A stretch of 63,062 nucleotides of DNA, from the NCBI GenBank assembly GCA_026397725.1, contig JAPLUI010000298.1, positions 1-63,062 on the forward strand, read 5' to 3'. A program made the position numbers and the translations under genes. This document shows positions 49,652 to 58,837 of the stretch, one piece after another. Numbering within the stretch: position 1 is the first letter of the stretch; each line of letters begins with the position of its first letter. The stretch is from Verrucomicrobiota bacterium (lineage in GTDB: Bacteria; Verrucomicrobiota; Verrucomicrobiia; Verrucomicrobiales; Akkermansiaceae). Under the pieces are notes generated by a model that was not told the DNA's origin, ran no database searches, and worked only from the letters and a program-made list of their open reading frames with translations.

Positions 49652-50407
49652 ATGACTCTCACGCTCAAAGTTTGGCGCCAGCCCAGCCCGCAGGCACAAG
49701 GCCGCATTGTGACCTACGATGCCAAAAGCATTCCCGCAGAGGCGTCGTTCCTCGAAATGCTCGACATCGTCAACCAGGGCCTGATCGAAAAGGGCGATGA
49801 ACCCATCCATTTCGACCATGATTGCCGGGAGGGCATCTGCGGCACCTGTTCTCTAACCATCAATGGCATTCCGCATGGCAAGGAGCGGGGGATCACCACT
49901 TGCCAGGTCCACATGCGCAAGTTTGCCGACGGCGACACGATCTGGATCGAGCCGTTTCGGGCCAATCCGTTTCCGGTGATCCGGGATTTGATGGTGGATC
50001 GCACGGCCTTTGACCGGATCATGGCGGCGGGGGGCTATGTTGACGTGCGCACCGGCTCGGCCGTGGATGCCAATGCCATTCCCGTGCCCAGGGCGGATGC
50101 GGAGGCGGCCTTTGATGCGGCGGCCTGCATCGGGTGCGGGGCCTGTGTCGCGGCCTGCCAGAATGCCTCGGCCATGTTGTTTGTTGCCGCCAAGGTGTCG
50201 CATCTCGGGCACTTGCCGCAGGGTCAACCGGAACGCCAAAAACGGGTGCTGGCCATGGTTCGCCAGATGGACTCCGAGGGCTTCGGCAACTGCACCAACC
50301 AATACGAATGCGAAGCCGCCTGCCCGAAGGAAATCAGCGTCGAGCACATCGCCCGCATGAACCGGGATTACATGAAAGCCGTGTTCATCGAGCAATTCGT
50401 GGGCTGA
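49652..50407 (+). CDS. sdhB: Succinate dehydrogenase/fumarate reductase iron-sulfur subunit
   Basis: A 251-residue electron-transfer subunit linking the flavoprotein to quinone. [2Fe-2S] ligands are in CREGICGTCSLTING; the second-cluster and third-cluster Cys lie in CIGCGACVAACQNASAMLF and NCTNQYECEAACPKEI. The pattern is that of the SdhB type of Bacteroidetes, Chlamydiae and Verrucomicrobia. The catalytic SdhA and membrane anchor SdhC are not in the vicinity, which is unusual. ATG 49652 gives MTLTLKVWRQ. The next gene begins 72 bases later. Confidence 0.93.
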   Translation: MTLTLKVWRQPSPQAQGRIVTYDAKSIPAEASFLEMLDIVNQGLIEKGDEPIHFDHDCREGICGTCSLTINGIPHGKERGITTCQVHMRKFADGDTIWIEPFRANPFPVIRDLMVDRTAFDRIMAAGGYVDVRTGSAVDANAIPVPRADAEAAFDAAACIGCGACVAACQNASAMLFVAAKVSHLGHLPQGQPERQKRVLAMVRQMDSEGFGNCTNQYECEAACPKEISVEHIARMNRDYMKAVFIEQFVG

Positions 50408-50478
50408 GCGCCCGGACAGACGGTGTGAATCCGTCCCGGCCGACTTGATTTCCGGACCAGCGCAAGCAGGGTTGCCGG

Positions 50479-51000
50479 ATGATTTCATCACGCCCCCTCA
50501 CCATGCTTGCTGCGCCGCTCTTGCTGCTGGCCTGCTCCGCGAAAAATTCACGCCAACACCCGATGGAAGACGTACCCACAGAACCCACCACGCAGGTGGT
50601 GAAAACCGCCGCAGAGTGGCGCCAGCAACTCACCCCGGAACAATACCGCATCCTGCGTGAGGGCGGCACCGAGCGGGCGCACGGCAAGGTGTATGAGGAC
50701 TTCAAGCAACAGGGGCCGGGGACCTATCACTGCGCTGCTTGCGGTACCTTGTTGTTTTCCTCAGCGCACAAGTTTGATGCGGACTGCGGTTGGCCGTCGT
50801 TCTACGATCCGGCCAAGGCGCAGAATGTGAAGCTCAGCAAGGACTACAGCCTGGGCAGTGTGCGCACCGAGGTGACCTGCGCGGTTTGCGGCGGGCATCT
50901 CGGCCATGTGTTTGATGGCGAGGGCTTCAACACGCCCACCGATCGACGCTACTGCATCAATGGCGGAGCCTTGAAGTTCGTGCCCCGGGATAACCCCTGA
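50479..51000 (+). CDS. msrB: Peptide-methionine (R)-S-oxide reductase, lipoprotein
   Basis: A 173-residue MsrB. Zinc Cys pairs are CAACG and CAVCGG, the conserved DADCGWPSFYDP and GHLGHVFDGEG are present, and the catalytic Cys is in RRYCINGGALKF. The N terminus carries a lipobox (LLLLACSAK), so it is probably lipidated (by the Lgt encoded nearby) and works in the periplasm repairing oxidised methionine. MsrA is not in the window. Confidence 0.93.
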   Translation: MISSRPLTMLAAPLLLLACSAKNSRQHPMEDVPTEPTTQVVKTAAEWRQQLTPEQYRILREGGTERAHGKVYEDFKQQGPGTYHCAACGTLLFSSAHKFDADCGWPSFYDPAKAQNVKLSKDYSLGSVRTEVTCAVCGGHLGHVFDGEGFNTPTDRRYCINGGALKFVPRDNP

Positions 51001-51031
51001 CAAGACACGCAGCACGTCTGACTGGGTTTCG

Positions 51032-51143
51032 TCATCAAGTCCCCGGCCAACGGCAGGCCGGTGATCGATACTCATGCAGTCTTCACCCAGGTGACCGGCA
51101 GCGGCATCTCCCCCTTGGCGAATTGCATCTTGCTGCCGGAGTG
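51032..51143 (+). pseudogene. Short unrecognised gene remnant
   Basis: A frame ending at TGA 51141-51143 reads IKSPANGRPVIDTHAVFTQV followed by TGSGISPLANCILLPE. It looks protein-like in composition and ends at a stop, but has no start or Shine-Dalgarno and is too short to assign. It could be a decayed 3' end. Confidence 0.25.
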
Positions 51144-51230
51144 ATCCGGAAACGGGCTTGACACCCGGGGGGGCGGGGTGAGCACGCTCCGGGCACGCCA
51201 ATCAACGTGTTGATGGGTCGATGCTCCCGA

Positions 51231-53615
51231 ATGATGCGCCGCATATTATCATATACCATCTTTGCATTGTTGGTGCTCGCTTTGGGTGCGGTGGGAGTGA
51301 CCCGTTTGAGTTTCAACGTGGACCTGTTGAAGTTGTTGCCGCGCGAGCTGCCGGGCGTGGCGGGGACCGTGGCGTTTCAAAAATTCCATGACCGGCCGGA
51401 TGAATTGCTGCTCACCCTGCACGCGTCCGATGGCGCGGAGGTCGGAGATCTGGCGGAGGAACTGGCGGCGCAACTGGTGGCGGCCCCCGGCCTGACGCGG
51501 CGAGTGCAAGCCGAGCCGGGGTGGCGCACGGCCCCGGCGGGATTGATAGAGCTGACGGCAGGCGCCTGGTTGAATGCCCCGCCGGAACGGGTGCGGAAGC
51601 TGGAAGCGGCGCTGGCACCGGCACCGCTCGAGGCCATGCTGCAGGCCCGGATTGGGACGATTTCCGCAGCGCTCAACCCCCTGACTGCGGCCCTCGACTC
51701 GCGCGACCCGCTGGGCTTGGGTGCTGTGTTAGAGGAGGCCCTCAAGGCCGGGGCCGACCCGAGCGACAGCGATGGCTATGCCACCGGGGACGGCACGTTT
51801 CATCTGCTCAAGGTCAAGACCGGACGGACCTTGCGGGGTTATCGGGAAACCTCGCAATGGTTGGCGCAGGTGCGGGAGGTCGTCAAGGCCTGGCAACGCT
51901 CGCAACCTGCGGCGGCAGCACTCCAGATCGCCTACACGGGCAGTCCCGCATTTGAGGCGGAAATCGGCACGGGGATGGAACATGACATGAGTCAATCGGT
52001 TAGCGGCATCACCCTGATTGTGGCATTGCTATTCTGGTTGTTGCACCGGCGCCTGCGTCCATTGTTCTATTTGTTGCTGGCGATGCTGGTGACCGGTTTG
52101 CTCACGCTCGGCGTGGCGGGCTTGACCTGTGGAGCGCTGGATGTGATGTCGATGGGCTTTGCGGCAATCCTGATGGGGATGATCGAGGATTTCGGAGTGA
52201 TGGGCTTGCACGAGGCGATGCGGCACCCCGGGATGAGCTTCCGCAGCATTCATGCCAGGGTGTTTCCGTCGATCGCGTGGTCGGCGCTCACCTCGGCCGC
52301 AGTGTTTGCCACGCTGGGCTTGAGCACGCTGCCGGGCATTGCGCGGATGGGCCTGCTCACGGCCTTGGGGATTTTGATAGGGGCGGCGGTGATGGTGTAT
52401 GGTTTCCTGCCGCTGGCGATGCGCCGGGGCGGTACCCCGCAGCCGATGCCGCTGGCGAGCGCAAGCAACGGGCGGCCCGCGACCTGGCCCGGCTGGCTCG
52501 CGGTGTTGCTCACCCTGCTCTGCATGGGATCGCTGGTGCTGCGGGGCCTGCCCGGCACCGACTCCAATGCCGGGGTGCTGCGCCCGCAGCATTGTCAGGC
52601 CTTCGAGGCACTGCTGGAATTTCAGCAACGGCTGCAACCGGACCTAGCCAACACGCTGTGGCTGCCGGTGATCATTCGCGCCGAGACTGCCACCCAACTC
52701 GCCGCCAGTCTGCGCACGCTGGAAGCCCGTCTGGCCAGCGCCAAGGCGGATGGCCGCACGCTCGGGCACTTGTTGCCATCGACGTTCGTGCCCGACCCGG
52801 CACGCCAAGTGGCCAATCTTCCGGTATTGACCCGGCTGGCCGCCGCACAGGACCGGTTGGTGCGGGCCATGGATGCGGCGGGGTTCACCGCCGCAGGCAT
52901 GGCCTATTCCCGCAGTATCCTTGAACTCTGGGCGCAATGGGGCCGTGAGCAGGAGTCCGCAACGCGCTGGCCGGCGACCGGGTTGCTAGATGAGTTCATC
53001 GGTCCGGTGTTGCGGCGTGAGGCCGGTGGGATGATGGCCTGCGGGTTCGTGCGGTTGCCGCAGACCGGCAACCCGCTGCAAGCCGGCACCCTGGCGGAAA
53101 TCCAACAGGATCCCTGCGTTCAGGTCGGCGGTTGGGATTATCTGGGAGCGCAGCTCAAGGCGCTGTTCAAGAGTGAAGTGAAACGGGTCCTGCTACCGGC
53201 GGCGGCGGTCCTTGGCCTCTTGTTTTTCCTGGTCTTTCGGAATGCACGGGAGCGCTTGGTGGCGGTGGGGTCGCTGGCCTTCAGCGGACTGTTGTTATTG
53301 GGTGCGATGAGTGCCACCGGCATGACCTGGAACTTCGTCAATATCGGGGCCGTGCCGCTGAGTCTCGGCCTGGGGCTGGATTTCAACATTCACATGATTC
53401 ATGCCTTGCGCGAACGCGGCGCGGACGCTCACGGCATCGGCCGGGCGCTGGCCTATTGTGGCTTGTCCACCGGGCTGGGCTTCGGCGCCCTCGGGTTGTC
53501 GGACAACGGCGGGCTGGCCACCTTCGGGCAGACCGCAATGCTCGGCGTCCTCGCCACTCTGCTCACCGCCGCGTTCATCGTTCCGTGGGCGTGGCGGCGC
53601 ATGGCGAGCGGATGA
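51231..53615 (+). CDS. RND/MMPL-family transporter
   Basis: A 794-residue inner-membrane protein. It has one N-terminal helix (SYTIFALLVLALGAVGVTRL), a periplasmic domain to about residue 255, five helices (ITLIVALLFWLLHRRLRPLF to about 410), another helix near 430, a second periplasmic domain, and five final helices (PAAAVLGLLFFLVFRNARER to 790). GMIEDFGVMGLHEA and GLGLDFNIHMIHALRERG are the duplicated intramembrane acid-containing motifs of MMPL/HpnN-like exporters. It probably exports a lipid or hopanoid-like compound. ATG 51231 is used; the upstream ATG at 51207 is also in frame. Confidence 0.9.
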   Translation: MMRRILSYTIFALLVLALGAVGVTRLSFNVDLLKLLPRELPGVAGTVAFQKFHDRPDELLLTLHASDGAEVGDLAEELAAQLVAAPGLTRRVQAEPGWRTAPAGLIELTAGAWLNAPPERVRKLEAALAPAPLEAMLQARIGTISAALNPLTAALDSRDPLGLGAVLEEALKAGADPSDSDGYATGDGTFHLLKVKTGRTLRGYRETSQWLAQVREVVKAWQRSQPAAAALQIAYTGSPAFEAEIGTGMEHDMSQSVSGITLIVALLFWLLHRRLRPLFYLLLAMLVTGLLTLGVAGLTCGALDVMSMGFAAILMGMIEDFGVMGLHEAMRHPGMSFRSIHARVFPSIAWSALTSAAVFATLGLSTLPGIARMGLLTALGILIGAAVMVYGFLPLAMRRGGTPQPMPLASASNGRPATWPGWLAVLLTLLCMGSLVLRGLPGTDSNAGVLRPQHCQAFEALLEFQQRLQPDLANTLWLPVIIRAETATQLAASLRTLEARLASAKADGRTLGHLLPSTFVPDPARQVANLPVLTRLAAAQDRLVRAMDAAGFTAAGMAYSRSILELWAQWGREQESATRWPATGLLDEFIGPVLRREAGGMMACGFVRLPQTGNPLQAGTLAEIQQDPCVQVGGWDYLGAQLKALFKSEVKRVLLPAAAVLGLLFFLVFRNARERLVAVGSLAFSGLLLLGAMSATGMTWNFVNIGAVPLSLGLGLDFNIHMIHALRERGADAHGIGRALAYCGLSTGLGFGALGLSDNGGLATFGQTAMLGVLATLLTAAFIVPWAWRRMASG

Positions 53616-53754
53616 TCGAAGCCACCCGCCAGCCGCAACAACACGCAAGGATACTCCTCAACCCTGACCGGACCTCGTTGCGAAGCGCTTGGCGCTCCGT
53701 CGCGAAGCAACTGCACTCGTTGCGCAAGGCGGCGTCCCTGACTCTATCAATGCG

Positions 53755-54786
53755 TCACGTCACGGTCCAGGTGGCGTCGCCGTGGAGGAGTTCCTGCCAG
53801 GTACCGGAGCCGCGCTTGGCTTTGGCGTGCTCGGTTTGATCGTGGATGAGGGACTCGTAGCTGGGCTTTTCGATTTGGCGGATGACGCCCATGGGCGTGG
53901 GGAAGTCGGGTTGGCCCAGGGTGGCCAGCAGTTGCGAGTAAAGCGGGCTGGGCTGGCCGGGCTGATGGATGAGGATTTCACCGGGGGTGGCAGTGGCGGC
54001 AGCGACGATTTCCGGGGTGAGGCCGTTAAGGCGGAGGCCCTTGGAGTGGTCCTTGCCGAAGAGCAGCGGCTTGCCGGGTTCGAGGAACAGCAGTTGATCG
54101 TCGCGGCTTTCCTTGCTGTAAATGGAATCCCAGGTGGAATCGTTGAAAATCACGCAGTTCTGGAAGATTTCGACGAAGGAAATCCCCTTGTGCGCATGGG
54201 CGGCCTTGAAGGTTTCGACCATGTGCTTCGGGTTGTTATCGAGGGTGCGGGCAACGAAGGTGGCCTCCGCGCCAAGGGCGAAAAGCACCGGGTTGAGCGG
54301 GTTTTCCAGCGACCCGGTGGGCGAGGTCTTGGTCTTGGTGCCGAGCGGCGAGGTGGGACTGTACTGGCCTTTGGTTAGACCATAGATGCGGTTGTTGAAA
54401 AGCAGGACGGTGACGTCGAGGTTGCGCCGCAGCAGGTGGAGGAGGTGGTTGCCGCCGATGCTGAGACCGTCGCCATCGCCGGTGATGATCCACACCGAGA
54501 GGTCGGGGTTGGCGACCTTCACGCCGGTAGCGACGCTGGGGGCGCGGCCATGGATGGTGTGAAACCCGTAGGTGTTCATGTAAAACGGGAAGCGGCTGGA
54601 GCAACCGATGCCACTGATGACCACGAAGTTTTCGCGGGGCACGCCGAGTTCCGGGAAGGTGCGTTGCAGCGAGCTGAGGATGGCGTAATCGCCGCAGCCG
54701 GGGCACCAGCGGACTTCGTTGGACGGCACAAAGTCCTTGCGGCTCAGTGCCTGGACGGCGGGGAGGTCTTGAATTGCGGTGGCCAT
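53755..54786 (-). CDS. korB: 2-oxoglutarate:ferredoxin oxidoreductase, beta subunit
   Basis: A 343-residue thiamine-diphosphate subunit. VRWCPGCGDYAILSSLQ at the N terminus, GIGCSSRFPFYMNTYGFHTI, GRAPSVATG and the ThDP/Mg motif TGDGDGLSIGGNHLLHLLRR then NNRIYGLTKGQYSPTS are typical of KorB. It oxidises 2-oxoglutarate to succinyl-CoA with ferredoxin together with the alpha subunit, whose stop lies five bases before its start. No separate delta (ferredoxin-like) gene is present. Confidence 0.95.
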   Translation of the reverse strand: MATAIQDLPAVQALSRKDFVPSNEVRWCPGCGDYAILSSLQRTFPELGVPRENFVVISGIGCSSRFPFYMNTYGFHTIHGRAPSVATGVKVANPDLSVWIITGDGDGLSIGGNHLLHLLRRNLDVTVLLFNNRIYGLTKGQYSPTSPLGTKTKTSPTGSLENPLNPVLFALGAEATFVARTLDNNPKHMVETFKAAHAHKGISFVEIFQNCVIFNDSTWDSIYSKESRDDQLLFLEPGKPLLFGKDHSKGLRLNGLTPEIVAAATATPGEILIHQPGQPSPLYSQLLATLGQPDFPTPMGVIRQIEKPSYESLIHDQTEHAKAKRGSGTWQELLHGDATWTVT

Positions 54787-54791
54787 GGAAA

Positions 54792-56636
54792 TTAGTCGTT
54801 GAGGATTTCGAGGACGCGCTCGCGGATTTCACTGACCTTGAAGGGTCGGCCTTTGACCTTGGTCATCGAGACGGCATCGACCAGATAGTTGGCGCGGAGG
54901 AGCAGGTTGAGCTGACCGTTGTTGAGTTCCGGAACGAGGATGTGCCCGAAACCTTCTATCAATTTTCCAAGGTCGGGCGGGAGGGGATTGAGGTAGCGCA
55001 GGTTGGTGCTGCTAACCTCGACGCCTTCGGTGCGGAGGGCGGCAACGGCGGAGGTGATGGCACCGTGGGTGCCACCCCAGCCGATGACCAGGACCTTGCC
55101 GGTGTGAGCACCGATGACTTCGAGCGGAGGCAGGCTCCTGGCGATGCCGGCGATCTTGGCCGCCCGCAGACCGGTCATGATGCTGTGGTTTTCCGGATCG
55201 TAACTGATGGCACCCGTTTCATCTTTCTCGATGCCGCCGATGCGGTGTTCGAGGCCGGGTTGGCCTGGAATGGCTTGGGTGCGGGCGAGGGTCTGCGGGT
55301 CACGGGCGAAGGGGACGTAGGGCTTTGCTTCGTCCGCGAAGGGCCGTGAAATGTCCGGCAGGGTGGCTTCGTCCGGCACGTTCCATGGCTCCGAGCCGTT
55401 GGCCAGATAGCCATCGGTGAGCAGGATGACGGGCGTGGAGTAGGCGATGGCGATGCGTGCGGCCTCGAACGCGGCGCTGAAACAATCGGACGGGGAATTG
55501 GCGGCGACGACCGGCAGCGGGCTCTCGCCGTGGCGGCCATAGAGGGCCTGAAACAAATCGGACTGCTCGGTCTTGGTGGGCAGGCCGGTACTGGGGCCGC
55601 CGCGTTGGACGTTGATGATGACCAGCGGCAGTTCGGTGGTGATGGCGAGGCCGATGAACTCGCCCTTCAGGCACATGCCGGGGCCGCTGGTGGCGGTAGC
55701 CCCGAGCTTGCCGGCATAGCTGGCACCGATGGCAACGCCGATGGCGGCGATTTCATCCTCGGCCTGGACGGTCTTGACGCCGAAGTGCTTGTAGTCGGCG
55801 AGGGTCTCGAGGATGGCGGTGGCCGGAGTGATCGGATAGCCGGAGAAGAGCAGCTCACGACCGGCACGCTTGGCTGCAGCGATGAGGCCGAGGGCGGTGG
55901 CTTCGTTGCCGGAGACCTTCCGATAGATGCCGGGGGCGACGTCGGCACGGGCGACACGATAGCGGTTGCGGGTGATCTCGGTGGTTTCCCCAAGGTAAAA
56001 ACCGGCCTTGAGCACCCGGATGTTGGCCTCGGCCAGCGCGGGCAGCTTCTTCGCCCACTTGGAATTGATATAGTCAATGGTCGGCTCGAGCGGGCGGGTA
56101 TAGACCCAATACATGAAGCCGAGGGCAAAGAAGTTCTTGCTGCGGAGTTTTTCGCGGTTGGTCAGCGAGGATTCCTTGAGCGCTTCGAGCGCCAGGCCGG
56201 TGATGTCGATGGCGACGAGTGTGTATTTGGAACTGAGGCTGGGGTCATCGAGCGGATTGCTGGCGAACCCAGCCATCTTGAGATTGTCTTCGTTGAAGGC
56301 GGCGGAATTGACCACCAGCAGGCCGCCTCTGGCCAGATCCGACAGGTGGACGGCGAGGGCCGCCGGGTTCATCGCCACCAGCGCGTCGGGTTCATCGCCG
56401 GGGGTCATCACCTTGGTGCTGCCGAAGTGGACTTGGAAGGCGGAAACGCCGCCGATAGTGCCGACCGGGGCGCGGATTTCAGCGGGAAAATCCGGGAAGG
56501 TGGCGATCGAGTTGGGCATGGTGGCACTGGTATCGGTGAAGCGTTCGCCCACGATTTGCATGCCGTCGCCAGAATCTCCGGCAAAGCGGACGACCACTGA
56601 TTTCATCTCGCGAAAGCCGGGGGTGGAGTCGGACAT
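54792..56636 (-). CDS. korA: 2-oxoglutarate:ferredoxin oxidoreductase, gamma-alpha fusion
   Basis: A 614-residue subunit. The N-terminal gamma domain begins VVRFAGDSGDGMQIVGERFT and contains DFPAEIRAPVGTIGGVSAFQ; the alpha domain holds GNEATALGLIAAAKRAGREL, SGYPITPATAILETLADYKH, AEDEIAAIGVAIGASYAGK, TATSGPGMCLKGEFIG and VNVQRGGPSTGLPTKTEQSD. This gamma-alpha order is standard for KorA of aerobes. With korB it forms a two-gene operon supplying succinyl-CoA in the TCA cycle. The start at 56636 is well placed. Confidence 0.95.
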   Translation of the reverse strand: MSDSTPGFREMKSVVVRFAGDSGDGMQIVGERFTDTSATMPNSIATFPDFPAEIRAPVGTIGGVSAFQVHFGSTKVMTPGDEPDALVAMNPAALAVHLSDLARGGLLVVNSAAFNEDNLKMAGFASNPLDDPSLSSKYTLVAIDITGLALEALKESSLTNREKLRSKNFFALGFMYWVYTRPLEPTIDYINSKWAKKLPALAEANIRVLKAGFYLGETTEITRNRYRVARADVAPGIYRKVSGNEATALGLIAAAKRAGRELLFSGYPITPATAILETLADYKHFGVKTVQAEDEIAAIGVAIGASYAGKLGATATSGPGMCLKGEFIGLAITTELPLVIINVQRGGPSTGLPTKTEQSDLFQALYGRHGESPLPVVAANSPSDCFSAAFEAARIAIAYSTPVILLTDGYLANGSEPWNVPDEATLPDISRPFADEAKPYVPFARDPQTLARTQAIPGQPGLEHRIGGIEKDETGAISYDPENHSIMTGLRAAKIAGIARSLPPLEVIGAHTGKVLVIGWGGTHGAITSAVAALRTEGVEVSSTNLRYLNPLPPDLGKLIEGFGHILVPELNNGQLNLLLRANYLVDAVSMTKVKGRPFKVSEIRERVLEILND

Positions 56637-56804
56637 AGGGGTGTGTATTGCTTGCTCGGGGCGGCAACTTGGTGGGGGATTTCCGCGATGTCAACCATGA
56701 CGGCGGATTTGCGGAGGATTTTTTCCGGTGGCCGCGGCGGGATGTGGAGTGGAATGCCATCAGATTCGGGTTGCCGCGCCTGGTGAACTAGGCTTGTCTC
56801 CGGC

Positions 56805-57263
56805 ATGCGAATCAAGCGTCCGGTGTTCAAGTTCTGGCTGCCGCCACTGATTTGGATGCTGGTGATTTTCTCCGCGTCCGGCGATGCCGCGTCGGCACGT
56901 CATTCATCAAGGGTGTTTGTCCCCTTGATGCACTGGCTGTTTCCTCAGATGACCCCGGCTCGCATCGAGGAATTCCATTATCTTTTCCGCAAAGGCGCGC
57001 ATCTAACTGAATTTGCGGTGCTCGCCCTGCTGCTCTGGCACGCGATCCGGCACTCGAAAACGAGCGCTGGGCACCAGTGGCTCTGGCAGCAGGCCGGGCT
57101 CGCCCTCGTCCTGGTCTTGCTCTACGCGGCCGGCGACGAAATCCATCAGGCCTTTGTTCCCGGGCGCACCGGCCAGCTTTCAGACGTGATGGTTGACACC
57201 GCCGGCGGGATCATCGGTTTGAGCTTGCTGTGGCTGGCAGGAAGAATCTTCAAACGCTGGTAG
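56805..57263 (+). CDS. VanZ-family membrane protein
   Basis: A 152-residue protein with four hydrophobic helices (FWLPPLIWMLVIFSASGDAA first). It has the VanZ pattern: FRKGAHLTEFAVLALLLWHA, LLYAAGDEIHQAFVPGRTGQ and SDVMVDTAGGIIGL. The acidic and His residues of the DE.HQ..PGR.....D...D..G motif are intact. VanZ homologues affect teicoplanin resistance in enterococci, but in Gram-negatives the role is unknown. A hairpin follows its stop. Confidence 0.9.
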   Translation: MRIKRPVFKFWLPPLIWMLVIFSASGDAASARHSSRVFVPLMHWLFPQMTPARIEEFHYLFRKGAHLTEFAVLALLLWHAIRHSKTSAGHQWLWQQAGLALVLVLLYAAGDEIHQAFVPGRTGQLSDVMVDTAGGIIGLSLLWLAGRIFKRW

Positions 57264-57289
57264 TGGCGTGCCACCGGACAGGCACGCCA
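57264..57289 (+). terminator. Hairpin after vanZ-like gene
   Basis: A perfect 9-bp stem (TGGCGTGCC / GGCACGCCA) with an 8-base loop, starting directly at the stop codon of the VanZ-family gene. No T-run follows, so it may be a Rho-assisted terminator or an mRNA 3' end stabiliser. Confidence 0.4.
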
Positions 57290-57504
57290 AGTTAAGGGAA
57301 AAGACTGGCGCACAACCGCCCCGGCGGGGACGGACAGACAGCGGGCACGCGCCAGTCACGGGGTCCCAGCCGCTCCCACGGCCGGGCTGCGGTGACCAGG
57401 CCGGGGTCCGGCCTCCGACGGGGAGGCACGGCTTCCTCACCCCTGGCGCAGCGGGTCCGCAGTTGGGGATCATGAGGGGAATTGGGCTTGGCAGCCGCAG
57501 CGGA

Positions 57505-58824
57505 ATGGCGTGTACTCCGTGCGCCGTGCGCTACGAACCTATCAATCCCGAGTTTTTCATCCGCAATCGCGACCGCCTGCGCAGCTTGCTCAAGCCAAAC
57601 AGCATCGTGATCCTCCGTGCCAATGACATCTACCCGACGAATGCCGACGGCACGATGGCATTCAAACAAAACACCGACTTGTTCTATCTGACCGGGGTGG
57701 ACCAGGAGGAGACCGTGTTGGTGATGATGCCGGACGCCGTGGATCCGAAAGACCGGGAGCTGCTCTTTGTCAAGGAAACCAGCGAGCTGATCGCCATCTG
57801 GGAAGGGGACAAGCTCACCAAGGAGACCGCCCGCGCCAACACCGGCATTGAGCGGGTGGAGTGGAGCAGCTTGTTCGAATCCTCCCTCCACCGCCTGGTG
57901 CCGCAGGCGGATCATATCTATCTGCTCACCAACGAACATCTGCGGGCCAGCGTGGCGGTGGAGACCGCCAATGACCGCTTCATCAAGGATTGCCAGCGCC
58001 GCTACCCCCTGCATCGCTACGAGCGCCTGGCCCAGTTGATGAACCGCCTGCGCATCACCAAGGACCCCCTGGAAATCGGAATTCTGCAAAAAGCCTGCGA
58101 CATCACCGAAGCCGGCTTCCGCCGCGTGCTCGGCTTTATCAAGCCCGGCGTCACCGAGTGGGAGATCGAGGCGGAGTTTCTGCATGAATTCGTCCGCCGC
58201 GGGTCCCGCGGGTTTGCCTATGGGCCGATCATCGGCTGCGGCAAGAGCGCCTGTGTGCTGCACTACGTGGAAAACGACAAGGTCTGCCGCGACGGCGAGA
58301 TGGTACTCATGGATGTGGCCGCCGAGTACGCCGGCTGGAACTCCGATTTGACGCGCACGGTGCCAATCAACGGGCGCTTCACGCCGCGCCAACGCCAGGT
58401 CTATGATGCGGTCCTGCGCGTCGTGCGGGGCGCCAATGCCATCCTGCGCCCCGGCACCAGGATGTTGGAATATCAGAAACAAGTGATTGAGATGATGGAA
58501 GGTGAGTTGATCGGACTGGGCCTGATCGATGCCAAGGCCGCCAAGGAGCAGGGGCCGGACAAGTTGCTGGTGAAGAAGTATTTCATGCACGGCACCTCGC
58601 ACCATCTCGGGTTGGACGTGCATGATGTGTTTCCCCCGCACGAACCGTTTGCCGAGGGCATGGTGTTCACCATCGAACCGGGCATCTACATCCGCGAGGA
58701 AGGCCTCGGCGTGCGCCTGGAAAACGACGTGCTAATCGGCACGGACGGCAACTTCGACCTGATGCGCAACATCCCCATCGAGGCCGACGAAATCGAGGCC
58801 CTCATGGCCGCCCAACCCGCTTGA
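57505..58824 (+). CDS. Xaa-Pro aminopeptidase (M24B family)
   Basis: A 439-residue proline aminopeptidase. The N-terminal domain has RYEPINPEFFIRNRDRL and LTGVDQEETVLVM. The C-terminal pita-bread fold supplies the two-metal site: Asp pair in MDVAAEYAGWNSDLTRTVP, His in HGTSHHLGLDVHDV, Glu in FTIEPGIYI and Glu in RLENDVLIG. It releases N-terminal residues preceding proline. ATG 57505 is used; GTG at 57526 (then RYEPIN) is a good alternative and matches relatives better. The next gene starts 13 bases after the stop. Confidence 0.92.
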   Translation: MACTPCAVRYEPINPEFFIRNRDRLRSLLKPNSIVILRANDIYPTNADGTMAFKQNTDLFYLTGVDQEETVLVMMPDAVDPKDRELLFVKETSELIAIWEGDKLTKETARANTGIERVEWSSLFESSLHRLVPQADHIYLLTNEHLRASVAVETANDRFIKDCQRRYPLHRYERLAQLMNRLRITKDPLEIGILQKACDITEAGFRRVLGFIKPGVTEWEIEAEFLHEFVRRGSRGFAYGPIIGCGKSACVLHYVENDKVCRDGEMVLMDVAAEYAGWNSDLTRTVPINGRFTPRQRQVYDAVLRVVRGANAILRPGTRMLEYQKQVIEMMEGELIGLGLIDAKAAKEQGPDKLLVKKYFMHGTSHHLGLDVHDVFPPHEPFAEGMVFTIEPGIYIREEGLGVRLENDVLIGTDGNFDLMRNIPIEADEIEALMAAQPA

Positions 58825-58837
58825 TTCAAGCACCGCC

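Noticed and set aside
55530..56600. A 356-codon plus-strand frame opposite korA
   Set aside because: It is an antisense shadow of korA; composition is typical of reverse-frame artefacts in high-GC DNA.
57870..57890. A T-arm-like GTTCGAATCC suggesting a tRNA
   Set aside because: It lies within the proline aminopeptidase gene and no cloverleaf can be drawn around it.
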